DNA of 64,000 nt from Bradyrhizobium cajani (GTDB lineage: Bacteria > Pseudomonadota > Alphaproteobacteria > Rhizobiales > Xanthobacteraceae): positions 233,287 to 297,286 of the forward strand of contig NZ_WQNE01000006.1 of the NCBI RefSeq assembly GCF_009759665.1. The letters are read 5' to 3'. The position numbers and the translations under genes were made by a program. The notes below the pieces were generated by a model that was given only the letters and a program-made list of their open reading frames with translations, was not told the origin of the DNA and made no database searches. Within the stretch, counting starts at the first letter, position 1. The number at the start of each line of letters is the position of its first letter. Shown here piece after piece: positions 19,397 through 27,764 of this stretch.

Positions 19397-20200
19397 TTAG
19401 GCGCCGAATTCGCCCCCCGTGATGTCGATCGTCGCTCCAGTAATAAAGCCCGCCATCGGCGAGGCCAAAAAGGAGGCGAGGTGTGCTACCTCCTCGGCCG
19501 TTCCGAAACGACCGATTGGAATACGGCTGAGGGCGGAGCGATTGACCGCGGCCTCTGCTGGCCCAGTGAGCTCACTGAGAATCCGCCCCGGGGCAATACA
19601 GTTGACGGTAACTCCATGTGGCGCGAGATCCCGTGCAGCAGCCCGGGTTAACCCGATCAGTCCCGCTTTCGACGCAGCGTAATGCGGACCGGCGATGAGC
19701 GGCACGGCACGGCCCGCGAGCGAGCCGATATTGATGATGCGTCCATAGCCGTTTGCAATCATGGATGGCGCGAGGAGACGTATGAGGGAGAACGGACCGC
19801 TGAGATTGACATCGATGACGCGCGCCCATTCCTCTTGCGACATTTGCGAAAGCCAGGGTACCTTCTGGTCTACACGCTTTGGCGAGATGCCCGCATTGTT
19901 CACCAGAACAGTAATTTCACCCCAACGTCTGCGGATCTGGTCAACAAATCGCTCCACCTCATTTTCCTGAGTGACGTCGACCACCCCCGCACCAAGCCGA
20001 TCTTCTGGAGCTCTAAGGCTCTCCAGCGCACGCTGCACGTGGTTCGCCTTTGTCGCCACAAAGGCCACTCGATAGCCATCATTCAAGAACCGACGTACGA
20101 TCTCAAGTCCGATCCCGCGTGCTCCTCCGGTGACGAGTACAGAGGACGGATCACTTTCAGTCGTCTTCGGTCTTCCCATTGGCATTGTTGCGCCGATCAT
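19397..20200 (-). CDS. Short-chain dehydrogenase/reductase (FabG-like)
   Basis: About 267 residues, a classical SDR of FabG length. The NAD(P)-binding motif is VLVTGGARGIG, followed by LVNNAGIS. The catalytic centre is Ser in NIGSLAGRA with YAASKAG (Tyr-x-x-x-Lys). The C-terminal substrate loop ends TGATIDITGGEFGA. The start is uncertain: ATG codons at 20200, 20185 and 20179 and a GTG at 20245 are open. It follows the alpha-oxoamine synthase gene by about 90-130 bases on the same strand, so a shared operon is likely. Reduction of the aminoketone made by that enzyme to an amino alcohol is a reasonable inference, as in sphingoid-base and CAI-1-type pathways. Confidence 0.92.
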   Translation of the reverse strand: MIGATMPMGRPKTTESDPSSVLVTGGARGIGLEIVRRFLNDGYRVAFVATKANHVQRALESLRAPEDRLGAGVVDVTQENEVERFVDQIRRRWGEITVLVNNAGISPKRVDQKVPWLSQMSQEEWARVIDVNLSGPFSLIRLLAPSMIANGYGRIINIGSLAGRAVPLIAGPHYAASKAGLIGLTRAAARDLAPHGVTVNCIAPGRILSELTGPAEAAVNRSALSRIPIGRFGTAEEVAHLASFLASPMAGFITGATIDITGGEFGA

Positions 20201-20332
20201 TGCGAGTGTTCTTGGACCCGGTCGGTGAGCCGCTGGGACTTTCACAGTGGAACAAGGTGTCCCACGGCAAACGCCCGTCGGCCGCAGACGTTCTCGAGTT
20301 GCGGCTGTTCTGCTCTGGGCTAGGAATCGTTC

Positions 20333-21625
20333 TCACTGCGCCACAGGCGCTGGGGCCTTGTCGGGCTCAATCATGGCCTCAGGCACCTTCTCCAGAATAC
20401 ACCCACACAGCCGTTCTATGTCGTCAACCTCATGATCGGCCGTAATGCACACCCGAACGCCTGACTTTCCTTGTGCCACGGTCGGAAAGAAAATCACAGA
20501 GGTATAAAAGCCTGCATCGAGGAGTTCTCGGGCGAGTGCAATCGCCTTCGCTTCCGATCCAATAGCAACCATTCTGATTGGAAGTGAATTGCCATGCTCG
20601 GGAGTCTCGACGCGACGATCAAAAACCTTGATGCGTTGTGACAGCCGCATCTGCCGTTCGGCAAGCTCTGCCGATCGATGTATCTTGCAAGAGCCAAGCG
20701 CGGCGCCAACCGCTGCCAAGTTGGGCGCGACCGAAAATGCATAAGGAATCGCGTATCGCCGGAACAATGCTTCCTGCTCGGCCGTTCCCAGCATCAACAT
20801 GCCCCCCGAAGCGCCGAAGCCCTTGGCCAGCGAGGCTGCTATGATTGTACGGTCCCCCAATATTTCGGGGAATTGAGTGCGTGCAAACCCCTCGCCTTGG
20901 CGCCCAAACAGCGAAATGCCGTGAGCATCGTCAATGTACAGAAAGAGTCCATAGCGCTCCTGGAGCTCACGAAGCTCCTTGATGGGCGCGGTTCCTCCCA
21001 TCGAATAGACGCCGTCGCATACATAGGCAACTACTCTCTGTTCGCGGCACAAGCGTTCTAGAGCGTCAATATCATTGTGTTCGATCGTTTCCACTGCCGT
21101 TTCATCGGCAACCACCGGCTTATGATATGCGAGCGACACATGCGCGATGCGATCGAACACGACAAGTGGCTTTTTGCCGTCCGTCAGAAGGCCAGAAGCA
21201 AGAATGGGCATCGCCCCCAGATTGGCGAGCATGACCGTTGAAAACGCGATAACCCGCGCACTGAACATCTCCGACAGAGTGGCTTCGAGCTCAGCCAGAA
21301 GATCGAAATTAAGCCGTGTTCGTGCGCATGACCAGTGCAGCGATCCATGCGCCTCGATGGCGTCGATCGCGGCAGCCACGATTGTCGGATGATTATCCAA
21401 CCCCAAATACGAACACCGCACGAAATCAATGACCTGCGGTCGGCCGCCGAGTGGACCGACGCCTAATGCAAAGGCGCGTCCAATCGTTGAACGTCCTTGT
21501 ACAGCCATGAGACCGGCGCTGTGAGCTGCATCAAAATATGGCCTGCTCTTGTTGATCATATAAGCGGTGTTGCGAAAGTGTTCGCTCGGACGACCATGAT
21601 CCGAAGCGGCGCGCTGCTGTCCCAT
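20333..21625 (-). CDS. Alpha-oxoamine synthase family PLP enzyme
   Basis: About 430 residues, class II aminotransferase fold of the BioF/KBL/serine palmitoyltransferase/CqsA group. These enzymes condense an amino acid with an acyl-CoA, releasing CO2, to give an alpha-aminoketone. Seen are FVRCSYLGLDNHP, SLHWSCARTRLNFDLLAELE (the family GSGGSR-like site here diverges), DGVYSMGGTAPI, YIDDAHGISLFG and the PLP lysine in SLAKGFGASGG. ATG at 21625 was chosen because GGAG lies six bases upstream; GTG at 21667 is also open. It is followed by an SDR. The product is unknown; biotin synthesis seems unlikely because no other bio gene is present. Confidence 0.9.
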   Translation of the reverse strand: MGQQRAASDHGRPSEHFRNTAYMINKSRPYFDAAHSAGLMAVQGRSTIGRAFALGVGPLGGRPQVIDFVRCSYLGLDNHPTIVAAAIDAIEAHGSLHWSCARTRLNFDLLAELEATLSEMFSARVIAFSTVMLANLGAMPILASGLLTDGKKPLVVFDRIAHVSLAYHKPVVADETAVETIEHNDIDALERLCREQRVVAYVCDGVYSMGGTAPIKELRELQERYGLFLYIDDAHGISLFGRQGEGFARTQFPEILGDRTIIAASLAKGFGASGGMLMLGTAEQEALFRRYAIPYAFSVAPNLAAVGAALGSCKIHRSAELAERQMRLSQRIKVFDRRVETPEHGNSLPIRMVAIGSEAKAIALARELLDAGFYTSVIFFPTVAQGKSGVRVCITADHEVDDIERLCGCILEKVPEAMIEPDKAPAPVAQ

Positions 21626-21667
21626 TCCGTTCTCCATTCCATCTGTCAAGCGGCTGATTGGCACCAC

Positions 21668-22264
21668 GCACGGCCTGACGAATTCGGCCCGACTCTACTT
21701 ATCTTGAGGAACAGCCTGATCGGCTTTTATTCGCGCAAACGAACTAACACCAGGTCTTTCACCTTGACAGCTACTAGATCAAATGGGGCGATACATTACG
21801 ACGAGCGCAACTTTGGACGATGCGCCTGTCGACCCTCGCCTCCATAATTCCGTCCAACAGTTGTCCGCCTTCGACGCAGACTGCGGATCAATCTTCGACC
21901 GGCCTCACTTGCAATTAGGGACTTGGCATGTCAGCTCCAAGGCCGTTTGAAAACGGCATGTGCGCAATAGTAAGCGGGCGCTCTTGCGACTTTTGACAAG
22001 CGCCATATCCATCATCTTCCAGTCCTAGTCGTTTTGGAATTGTGCGCCGAACCGATCGCAAACCGCGATCGACGGGGTGACGCGAGCCTGCGTTGCGGGC
22101 TTATGCTGAATCGCGTCCGACCGAGCTGAGGCGGACTCTCCGCATTCGAGGCCCATATGTTTGCCGCTGTGCTCGCGCAACTTTCATTCCGATCACACCA
22201 AACCCAAAACCTCGATCAGGTCGAACGCCGCCCTACAGAGCTTCTTGTCACGTGTGGGCCACTA
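21668..22264. other. Intergenic, no gene seen
   Basis: About 600 bases between two minus-strand genes. No convincing RpoN site or known RNA; the promoter of the oxoamine synthase operon presumably lies here. Confidence 0.4.
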
Positions 22265-23578
22265 TCACGTCCAGCATGCTCGATGGCTGTCGAGAAAGCC
22301 TGAGAAGACTTCGACCACGAGTTTCGCGTCCGTGCGATTCATCGGCGTTGAGATCGAGGCGGTACCTCCAAGAGGCAGAATGATGCCGTTCTCTGCAAAG
22401 AAATTCACGAGCTGCTTCATCAATTTCGAGGCGTTCGGCGTTGGATACGCTTCACGATTATCATTCGGTACTTGGACCATCGGATGAACGCGAAAGAGTG
22501 AAGCGGCTCCCGTGACGCAGAACGGCGCTTCGCTTTTTGAGATAGCTCGCGCAATCCCATTCCGGACAAGGTTTCCAAGGTCTTCAAGGTGTGCGATGGC
22601 CGCATGATCTAAATGCCGCATCGCTGCCAGCCCGGCCTTAATGGAGAGAGGATTGGCGGAAAATGTACCGCCTTGGGGGAGCAGTGGTCGACCGGCCGAG
22701 GCATCAAATACTTCCATGACCTCGTGCCGACCACCGATTGCTCCAATCGGCAGGCCGCCACCGATGATCTTCCCCATCGTGATGAGGTCCGGAACGAGAC
22801 CATACAGGGCCGACGCCCCCTCGAAGCTCTGCCTAAGATTCAGCACCTCGTCAGCAATTACCAGGACGCCATTCATACGAGCGGTCTCTTGGACTGCCGC
22901 AATGAAGTCCGGTTTTGGTGGAATTAATCCTGCGCGGCTTGGCATTGGATCTATGATGACAGCGGCAAGATCCCTACCGTGCAAAGACAGCAATCGGCGC
23001 GCGGCATCGGCGTCATTGAACCGCATCACAATAACTTCATCCAGCACGCTCGCGGGCATTCCACGATAGGACGGCGTCGACCTGGGACCACTCGGACTGC
23101 CCCAATTGTCCGGCGTCGCTGCAAGACTTACCTCGGCCCAGTCGTAGGCGCCATGATACGCCCCCTCCAGCTTTGCGATCTTCGAACGACCTGTGAACGC
23201 CCGAGCGGCCTTGATCGCAAAAAGCACCGCTTCAGTGCCGGTATTGACGAAGCGAACACGCTCGACGCGCGGAATGCGTTCGCAAAGCAGTTCTGCGAGG
23301 GCGATCTCCGTTTCTGTCGGATATGCGAAGCAAGTTCCTAGATGCAGCTGATGGGCTAACGCCTCCACCACGGGTCCAAAAGCATGCCCGTGGATCAGCG
23401 TCGTAAAATTTGCGTTCAGGTCGAGAAACTGATTACCATCCACATCGATAAGATAGCTGCCGTTTCCACGCGCGACATAGCGAGGAACCGGGTCCCGCTC
23501 GATACTTGCTCGTGACGTTCCATCAGGGAATACGAGTTGCGCGCGCGCAAACCTCTCCTTAGATCCTTGCCCAACCAT
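22265..23578 (-). CDS. Class III aminotransferase, glutamate-1-semialdehyde-aminomutase-like
   Basis: About 437 residues of the HemL-like subgroup: FPDGTSRASIERDP, YLIDVDGNQFLDLNANFT, VRFVNTGTEAVLFAIKAARA, KLEGAYHGAYDWAEV, VLVIADEVLNLR, then the PLP lysine in LITMGKIIGGGLPIGAIGG. The family uses PLP or PMP to move an amino group. True heme-pathway HemL is a housekeeping enzyme; in this accessory setting a specialised amino-compound aminotransferase is more likely. ATG at 23578 was chosen because GGGAG stands five bases upstream; ATG at 23590 lacks one. It stands alone between gaps of about 600 and 200 bases. Confidence 0.9.
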   Translation of the reverse strand: MVGQGSKERFARAQLVFPDGTSRASIERDPVPRYVARGNGSYLIDVDGNQFLDLNANFTTLIHGHAFGPVVEALAHQLHLGTCFAYPTETEIALAELLCERIPRVERVRFVNTGTEAVLFAIKAARAFTGRSKIAKLEGAYHGAYDWAEVSLAATPDNWGSPSGPRSTPSYRGMPASVLDEVIVMRFNDADAARRLLSLHGRDLAAVIIDPMPSRAGLIPPKPDFIAAVQETARMNGVLVIADEVLNLRQSFEGASALYGLVPDLITMGKIIGGGLPIGAIGGRHEVMEVFDASAGRPLLPQGGTFSANPLSIKAGLAAMRHLDHAAIAHLEDLGNLVRNGIARAISKSEAPFCVTGAASLFRVHPMVQVPNDNREAYPTPNASKLMKQLVNFFAENGIILPLGGTASISTPMNRTDAKLVVEVFSGFLDSHRACWT

Positions 23579-23782
23579 TGAGGCTCCCATTATACCACGC
23601 AGCGGTCGCCGTCGTGCTCTGCTTTTGTTTGATCGCTCGCGCAGGTTATCCGGTCGCTAACCGTCCTTGATGTCGGCGCGATTGCCTGTGAGCCTCTTGT
23701 CTCAAGAAGCCCATATTCTTCCTGCCACATTGAACGTCTGCTCGACCGGTCGGCGCACTTTGGTCACACAGCGACCAGCTGG

Positions 23783-24559
23783 CTAGATGGCTTGCCTTTC
23801 GGCACTTGGCGAGGGATCTCGCGAAGAGGCGCTCAATTCATTCTTCTCATGATGATAGACAAGTCGTTGCAGTTCCTCCGAGGTCAACCAGACAAGCAAA
23901 TCGTCGTCCATGATGTTCTCTTCAACGAGATGCAGCACCGACCCACCTTCCTCGTAGTGCGCATGTCCGTATTGCGCCAGAACACCTTTGGACAGCAGCC
24001 AGCGCTCAGCCAGTCCGACCACGAAGTCCGGGCTCCACATCGCGAACGAAATACCACGTAAAACTGCAGCCATGATCTCAGGCATGCCCTGCCCCCTGAA
24101 ATCTTTGCGTAACCAAAAATCCCCGTGATAAGCGACCTTTCCAGTAATCTCCCTCGCCGTCGGCGCGGTACACCTGCAGCGATCTTGAGGATGCGCATGC
24201 ATTGCGGGATCGGCATAGAACGCCCTCAAGGACTCAAGATTCGATGCAAAGTTGCTATCCTGCAGATCATATAGCCGCGCAGCCTCCACGAGCGCCACAT
24301 CGTTATGCTTGTCGAGACCTATCATCCAGTAGCCCTGGCCCGGCTCTATCGGGGATCGATCTGGCCTGAAGTTTGGGTATGTCGGCTTCTTGGTCGGAAG
24401 AGCACTGGTAATCGCGACGTACTTATCAAAATCGAATCCGACCGAAAGCTTGATGCCTTTCTGAGCGGCTAGATCGTCATATATCCGAATAAAGCGTGAG
24501 ACTTTCAGAATGTTCACTACGCTTTTCATGGCTGCGCTTGTCCTGTCCTGTTGAGCCAT
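23783..24559 (-). CDS. GNAT-like hypothetical protein
   Basis: 258 residues. The region GKVAYHGDFWLRKDFRGQGM resembles motif A of GNAT acyltransferases (R-x-x-G-x-G), and the spacing from the upstream beta strands fits, but no named family is recognised. It has no signal peptide or membrane segment. Starts at 24559 and 24529 (ATG) are both possible. It shares strand and neighbourhood with the aminotransferases and may acylate an amino compound made by them; this is inference. Confidence 0.7.
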   Translation of the reverse strand: MAQQDRTSAAMKSVVNILKVSRFIRIYDDLAAQKGIKLSVGFDFDKYVAITSALPTKKPTYPNFRPDRSPIEPGQGYWMIGLDKHNDVALVEAARLYDLQDSNFASNLESLRAFYADPAMHAHPQDRCRCTAPTAREITGKVAYHGDFWLRKDFRGQGMPEIMAAVLRGISFAMWSPDFVVGLAERWLLSKGVLAQYGHAHYEEGGSVLHLVEENIMDDDLLVWLTSEELQRLVYHHEKNELSASSRDPSPSAERQAI

Positions 24560-25053
24560 ATCAGTGGCTACACGGAACCGTCAGCGTACAGCGTCGGCCG
24601 CGACCCGCGCTACTACCTACTTCGGTTGGCGACGATGAGTTCTTGCGGCTGCGAGCCCCTTCGTTGGACAAGTATGCGCTTTTCTTTTTTCAGGCGATCG
24701 GGTCAACCTTCCTCGAGGTATGCCTCACAACCACGCAACCGCAATACGACACGATTCATACTCCGCGACAGAGCAGTGGCGTGCTCAGCCGAGCAGAATA
24801 ACCGACAGCCGATCCGCACGCGACCCAGCCTATTGCATAAGCGATCGCGCCGGTCTCTTTACAAAAAGCGAGGCCTGTAGCTTCTTGTCACCGGAACCTG
24901 GCCGCTCGAGAGGCGCCTGCCGGTTATGGCTTACAACCACAGCAGCGGCGCTCCGAGTGGCCTGCTCAAGGCGGATTGGAAAGGTAGGGCTCCAACTGCC
25001 CCCTTTCAGGCACAATCGGTATGCAGCATACGGTTTGCGCTTGCGAGCAAAGC
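24560..25053. other. Intergenic, no gene seen
   Basis: About 490 bases without a supportable gene, promoter or repeat. Confidence 0.4.
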
Positions 25054-25944
25054 TTACTTATACTCCCGCTCCGTCCACCACGGAAAATAGTCCGGCAGAT
25101 CGGCCGGGACCCGGTCTTTGAATACGGCAGGTCGCTTTTCCAGGAAAGCCACCACTCCCTCCTTGGCATCAGCGGAACGACCGCGCGCATACATGCCGCG
25201 GCTTTCAAGCTTGTGGGCTTCCATGGGATCGTCGGCGCCTAGCATGCGCCACATCATCTGCCGGATTAGTGTAACCGACACAGGTGCTGTCTTCTCCGCG
25301 ATCTGAACGGCTAACCCACGCGCTGCTGGCAACAGTTCGTCCTGCCGCACGATCCTGTTAATCAGGCGACCGGCGAGAGCCTCCTCTGCAGAAAATATCC
25401 GGCCGCTTAAGGACCATTCGAGCGCCTGGGCAATGCCGACCACGCGTGGTAAGAACCAGCTTGAGGCGCCCTCCGGAACGAGCCCACGCTGAGAGAACAC
25501 GAAGCCAAAGCGCGCGGCATCAGTGGCGATCCGAATATCCATCGGAAGTTGCATCGTCGCACCCATGCCGACGGCTGGTCCATTAACAGCAGCGATTACA
25601 GGCTTGAGTGACCTAAATATCCGGATTGCAATCTTGCCCCCAGCGTCGCTGACCATGGGATCGCTGTAGTCCACCTTCCCATCGGGCAGCCGCTTCACCG
25701 GCCCGCGCCGCACGTCCCGATCAAATGTATCGCCGCCCAAGGAGAGGTCGGCGCCAGCGCAAAAGGCACGCCCGGCGCCGGTAACAATGACTGCGAGGAC
25801 GTCATTATCCTTATCGGCGCAATCGAACGCATCGACGATCTCTCGCTCCATGAGAGCGGTACAAGCGTTCAGCTTGTCTGGTCGATTCAGTGTAATCGTG
25901 AGGATTTTCTCGTCAATCTCATACTTGATCGTCTCGTAGACCAT
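25054..25944 (-). CDS. Enoyl-CoA hydratase/isomerase (crotonase) family protein
   Basis: 296 residues. Crotonase fold with LNRPDKLNACT, the first oxyanion-hole block GAGRAFCAGADLS, the second block KPVIAAVNGPAVGMGATM, and RFGFVFSQRGLVPEGASSW. The glutamate in VPEGAS fits the position of a catalytic acid. Members hydrate or isomerise enoyl-CoA thioesters in the cytoplasm. AAGGA lies six bases before the ATG. It starts 42 bases after the stop of the EctB-like aminotransferase, so the two form an operon. The exact acyl-CoA is unknown; CaiD-like carnitinyl-CoA activity is one possibility because CaiB-type transferases are nearby, but nothing specific shows it. Confidence 0.93.
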   Translation of the reverse strand: MVYETIKYEIDEKILTITLNRPDKLNACTALMEREIVDAFDCADKDNDVLAVIVTGAGRAFCAGADLSLGGDTFDRDVRRGPVKRLPDGKVDYSDPMVSDAGGKIAIRIFRSLKPVIAAVNGPAVGMGATMQLPMDIRIATDAARFGFVFSQRGLVPEGASSWFLPRVVGIAQALEWSLSGRIFSAEEALAGRLINRIVRQDELLPAARGLAVQIAEKTAPVSVTLIRQMMWRMLGADDPMEAHKLESRGMYARGRSADAKEGVVAFLEKRPAVFKDRVPADLPDYFPWWTEREYK

Positions 25945-25986
25945 GGCATTCCTTCACCGCTTCACATCCGCTCTTTATGCGTCTGG

Positions 25987-27279
25987 TCACGAAGACCTGG
26001 TCCGTTTTAGCGCCTGATTCAACGCCTGCTCGAATATTTCAAGACCGTGATCGAGCGTTTCACAATCGATCGTAAGTGCCGGCAAGAATTTCACGACCTG
26101 ATCGACCGGTCCGCATCGTTCGACCATCAGTCCTCTCTCGAAGGCACCGCGTGCTGTCGCGGCTGCAGTCTCGGGCGTTTGGCAATCAAATCCGAACGCC
26201 ATTCCGCGGCCCCGTACCGCAAAGCTATTTCCGTACTTGACTGCGATGGTCTCGAGCCGGTGCCGCATAACTTCTCCTAACCGCAGCACCTCTTTCCCGA
26301 AGGTCTCGTCCCGCCAATAGAGATCTATCGCCGCCATCGCCGCTACTAGCGCAAGGTTATTCCCCCGAAAAGTGCCAGTGTGCTCTCCCGGCTGCCATGC
26401 GTCGAACTCCTTTTTGATCAGCACCATTGACAGTGGCAGGCCGTAGCCGCTTAGGGATTTTGACAAGACAACGAGATCTGGCGACAGATCAGCGAACTCG
26501 AAGCTAAAGAAATTGCCCGTCCGACCACAACCCATCTGGACGTCGTCAACTATGAACAGAGCGCCGGCACTCTTCGCTACGGCTTGAACTGCCTGTAACC
26601 ATTCTCTGCCGGCGACGTTGATACCTCCTTCGCCTTGGACCGTTTCGACGAGGATGGCAGCTGGGCAATCGACGCCGCTGCTCTCGTCGGCCAGCACTTT
26701 TTGCAGGTAGTCCGCTGTATCGACGTCAGGACCAAGATAGCCGTCGTACGGCATGAACGTTACACCGGATAGCGCAACGCCGCTGGCCGTCCGGTAAGCG
26801 CGATTACCGCTCGCGGCCATAGCCCCGAGGCTCATGCCATGATACCCATTTGTAAATGAGATAATATTTTGACGTCCTGTGACCTTGCGCGCGAGCTTGA
26901 TTGCGGCTTCGATGGCATTGGCGCCGGTCGGCCCGGTAAACTGAAAGCAGTACTCTAAATTTCGCCTGGCAAGTATGACAGAGTTAAAGAGCTCCATGAA
27001 GTCGAGCTTCGCGGGAGTTGCCATGTCAAGGCCGTGGACGACGGCGTCCGATGCCAGATAGTCGGCAATGGCAGCCTTGATCCTGTGATTGTTATGGCCG
27101 TAATTCAGCGCTCCGGCTCCGGAGAGGAAGTCCACCACGTTTCGACCATCCTCGGTCAACATAGTTGAGCCACGCGCTCGGCTAAAGACGGCCGGAAAGG
27201 AACGAGAGTAAGAGCGTACGTTTGACTCCAGCGCATCCAACGCTTGCATCCTACGCGGTGCGTTCATCGCTCTAGCCAT
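25987..27279 (-). CDS. Diaminobutyrate-2-oxoglutarate aminotransferase-like (EctB family)
   Basis: 430 residues, class III PLP aminotransferase closest in pattern to EctB/DABA aminotransferase: VRSYSRSFPAVFSRARGS, FLSGAGALNYGHNN, QFTGPTGANAIEAAIKLAR, NGYHGMSLGAMAASGN, VETVQGEGGINVA, then IVDDVQMGCGRTG and the PLP lysine in VVLSKSLSGYGLPLS. EctB makes L-2,4-diaminobutyrate from aspartate semialdehyde. EctA and EctC for ectoine are absent here, so diaminobutyrate or a related diamine for another product is more likely. An AGAGGTG site precedes the ATG. It is co-transcribed with the crotonase gene. Confidence 0.92.
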   Translation of the reverse strand: MARAMNAPRRMQALDALESNVRSYSRSFPAVFSRARGSTMLTEDGRNVVDFLSGAGALNYGHNNHRIKAAIADYLASDAVVHGLDMATPAKLDFMELFNSVILARRNLEYCFQFTGPTGANAIEAAIKLARKVTGRQNIISFTNGYHGMSLGAMAASGNRAYRTASGVALSGVTFMPYDGYLGPDVDTADYLQKVLADESSGVDCPAAILVETVQGEGGINVAGREWLQAVQAVAKSAGALFIVDDVQMGCGRTGNFFSFEFADLSPDLVVLSKSLSGYGLPLSMVLIKKEFDAWQPGEHTGTFRGNNLALVAAMAAIDLYWRDETFGKEVLRLGEVMRHRLETIAVKYGNSFAVRGRGMAFGFDCQTPETAAATARGAFERGLMVERCGPVDQVVKFLPALTIDCETLDHGLEIFEQALNQALKRTRSS

Positions 27280-27764
27280 ATATCACCTCTGCCAAGGCAA
27301 GTGATCAGCCTAACTAGTGAATCGTCCTTGTTAAGGAGACCAAGGTTCTCCGCCTGCATCCCGACAACTGCATTACCTGAGATCCAGGAGCAACGAAGCT
27401 GGCAAAACTGATAGTAGTCTCGGCTCCAGAATCATGCTCAAGGGGCATCACCTATTCGGACAATCAGAACACTTAGGCTTGAGCATCTTTCCGCGATGAC
27501 CACAACACGCGCGCTCGCTTCATCTTCAGCCGCGGCCGGATAGAAGTGGGAGGCTGGTTCGCTTGCGCGATATAAGGACACTTCCCGTGCATACTTGTCC
27601 ATTATCCAGGATCGACACGTTAGTAGCCCGCTCCAAGGTGGCTCCGTGACAAGTGCGTAGAGGTCTCTGCGCTCAGCGGGTAGAGACCTGAAGTCGCTCA
27701 AGCTTGCGCCATCCTGGAGCAAAGCGGAGCAAAATGCCTCTGTCACTGGACATAGTAGGACCGG
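27280..27764. other. Intergenic, no gene seen
   Basis: Holds no supportable gene. A -24/-12-like string on the minus strand near 27297-27312 (AGGCTGATCACTTGCC) has GG/TTGC spacing but a poor -24 box and lies too close to the start codon. Confidence 0.4.

Noticed and set aside
20333..21625. bioF (biotin synthesis)
   Set aside because: Fold and lysine motif fit the family, but no other biotin gene is nearby and the SDR partner fits other oxoamine pathways better.
22265..23578. Housekeeping hemL
   Set aside because: The pattern is HemL-like, but the accessory context and divergence from the usual heme enzyme make a specialised aminotransferase more likely.
27297..27312. RpoN promoter before the EctB-like gene
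   Set aside because: GG/TTGC spacing fits but the -24 box matches poorly and the predicted start would leave almost no leader.
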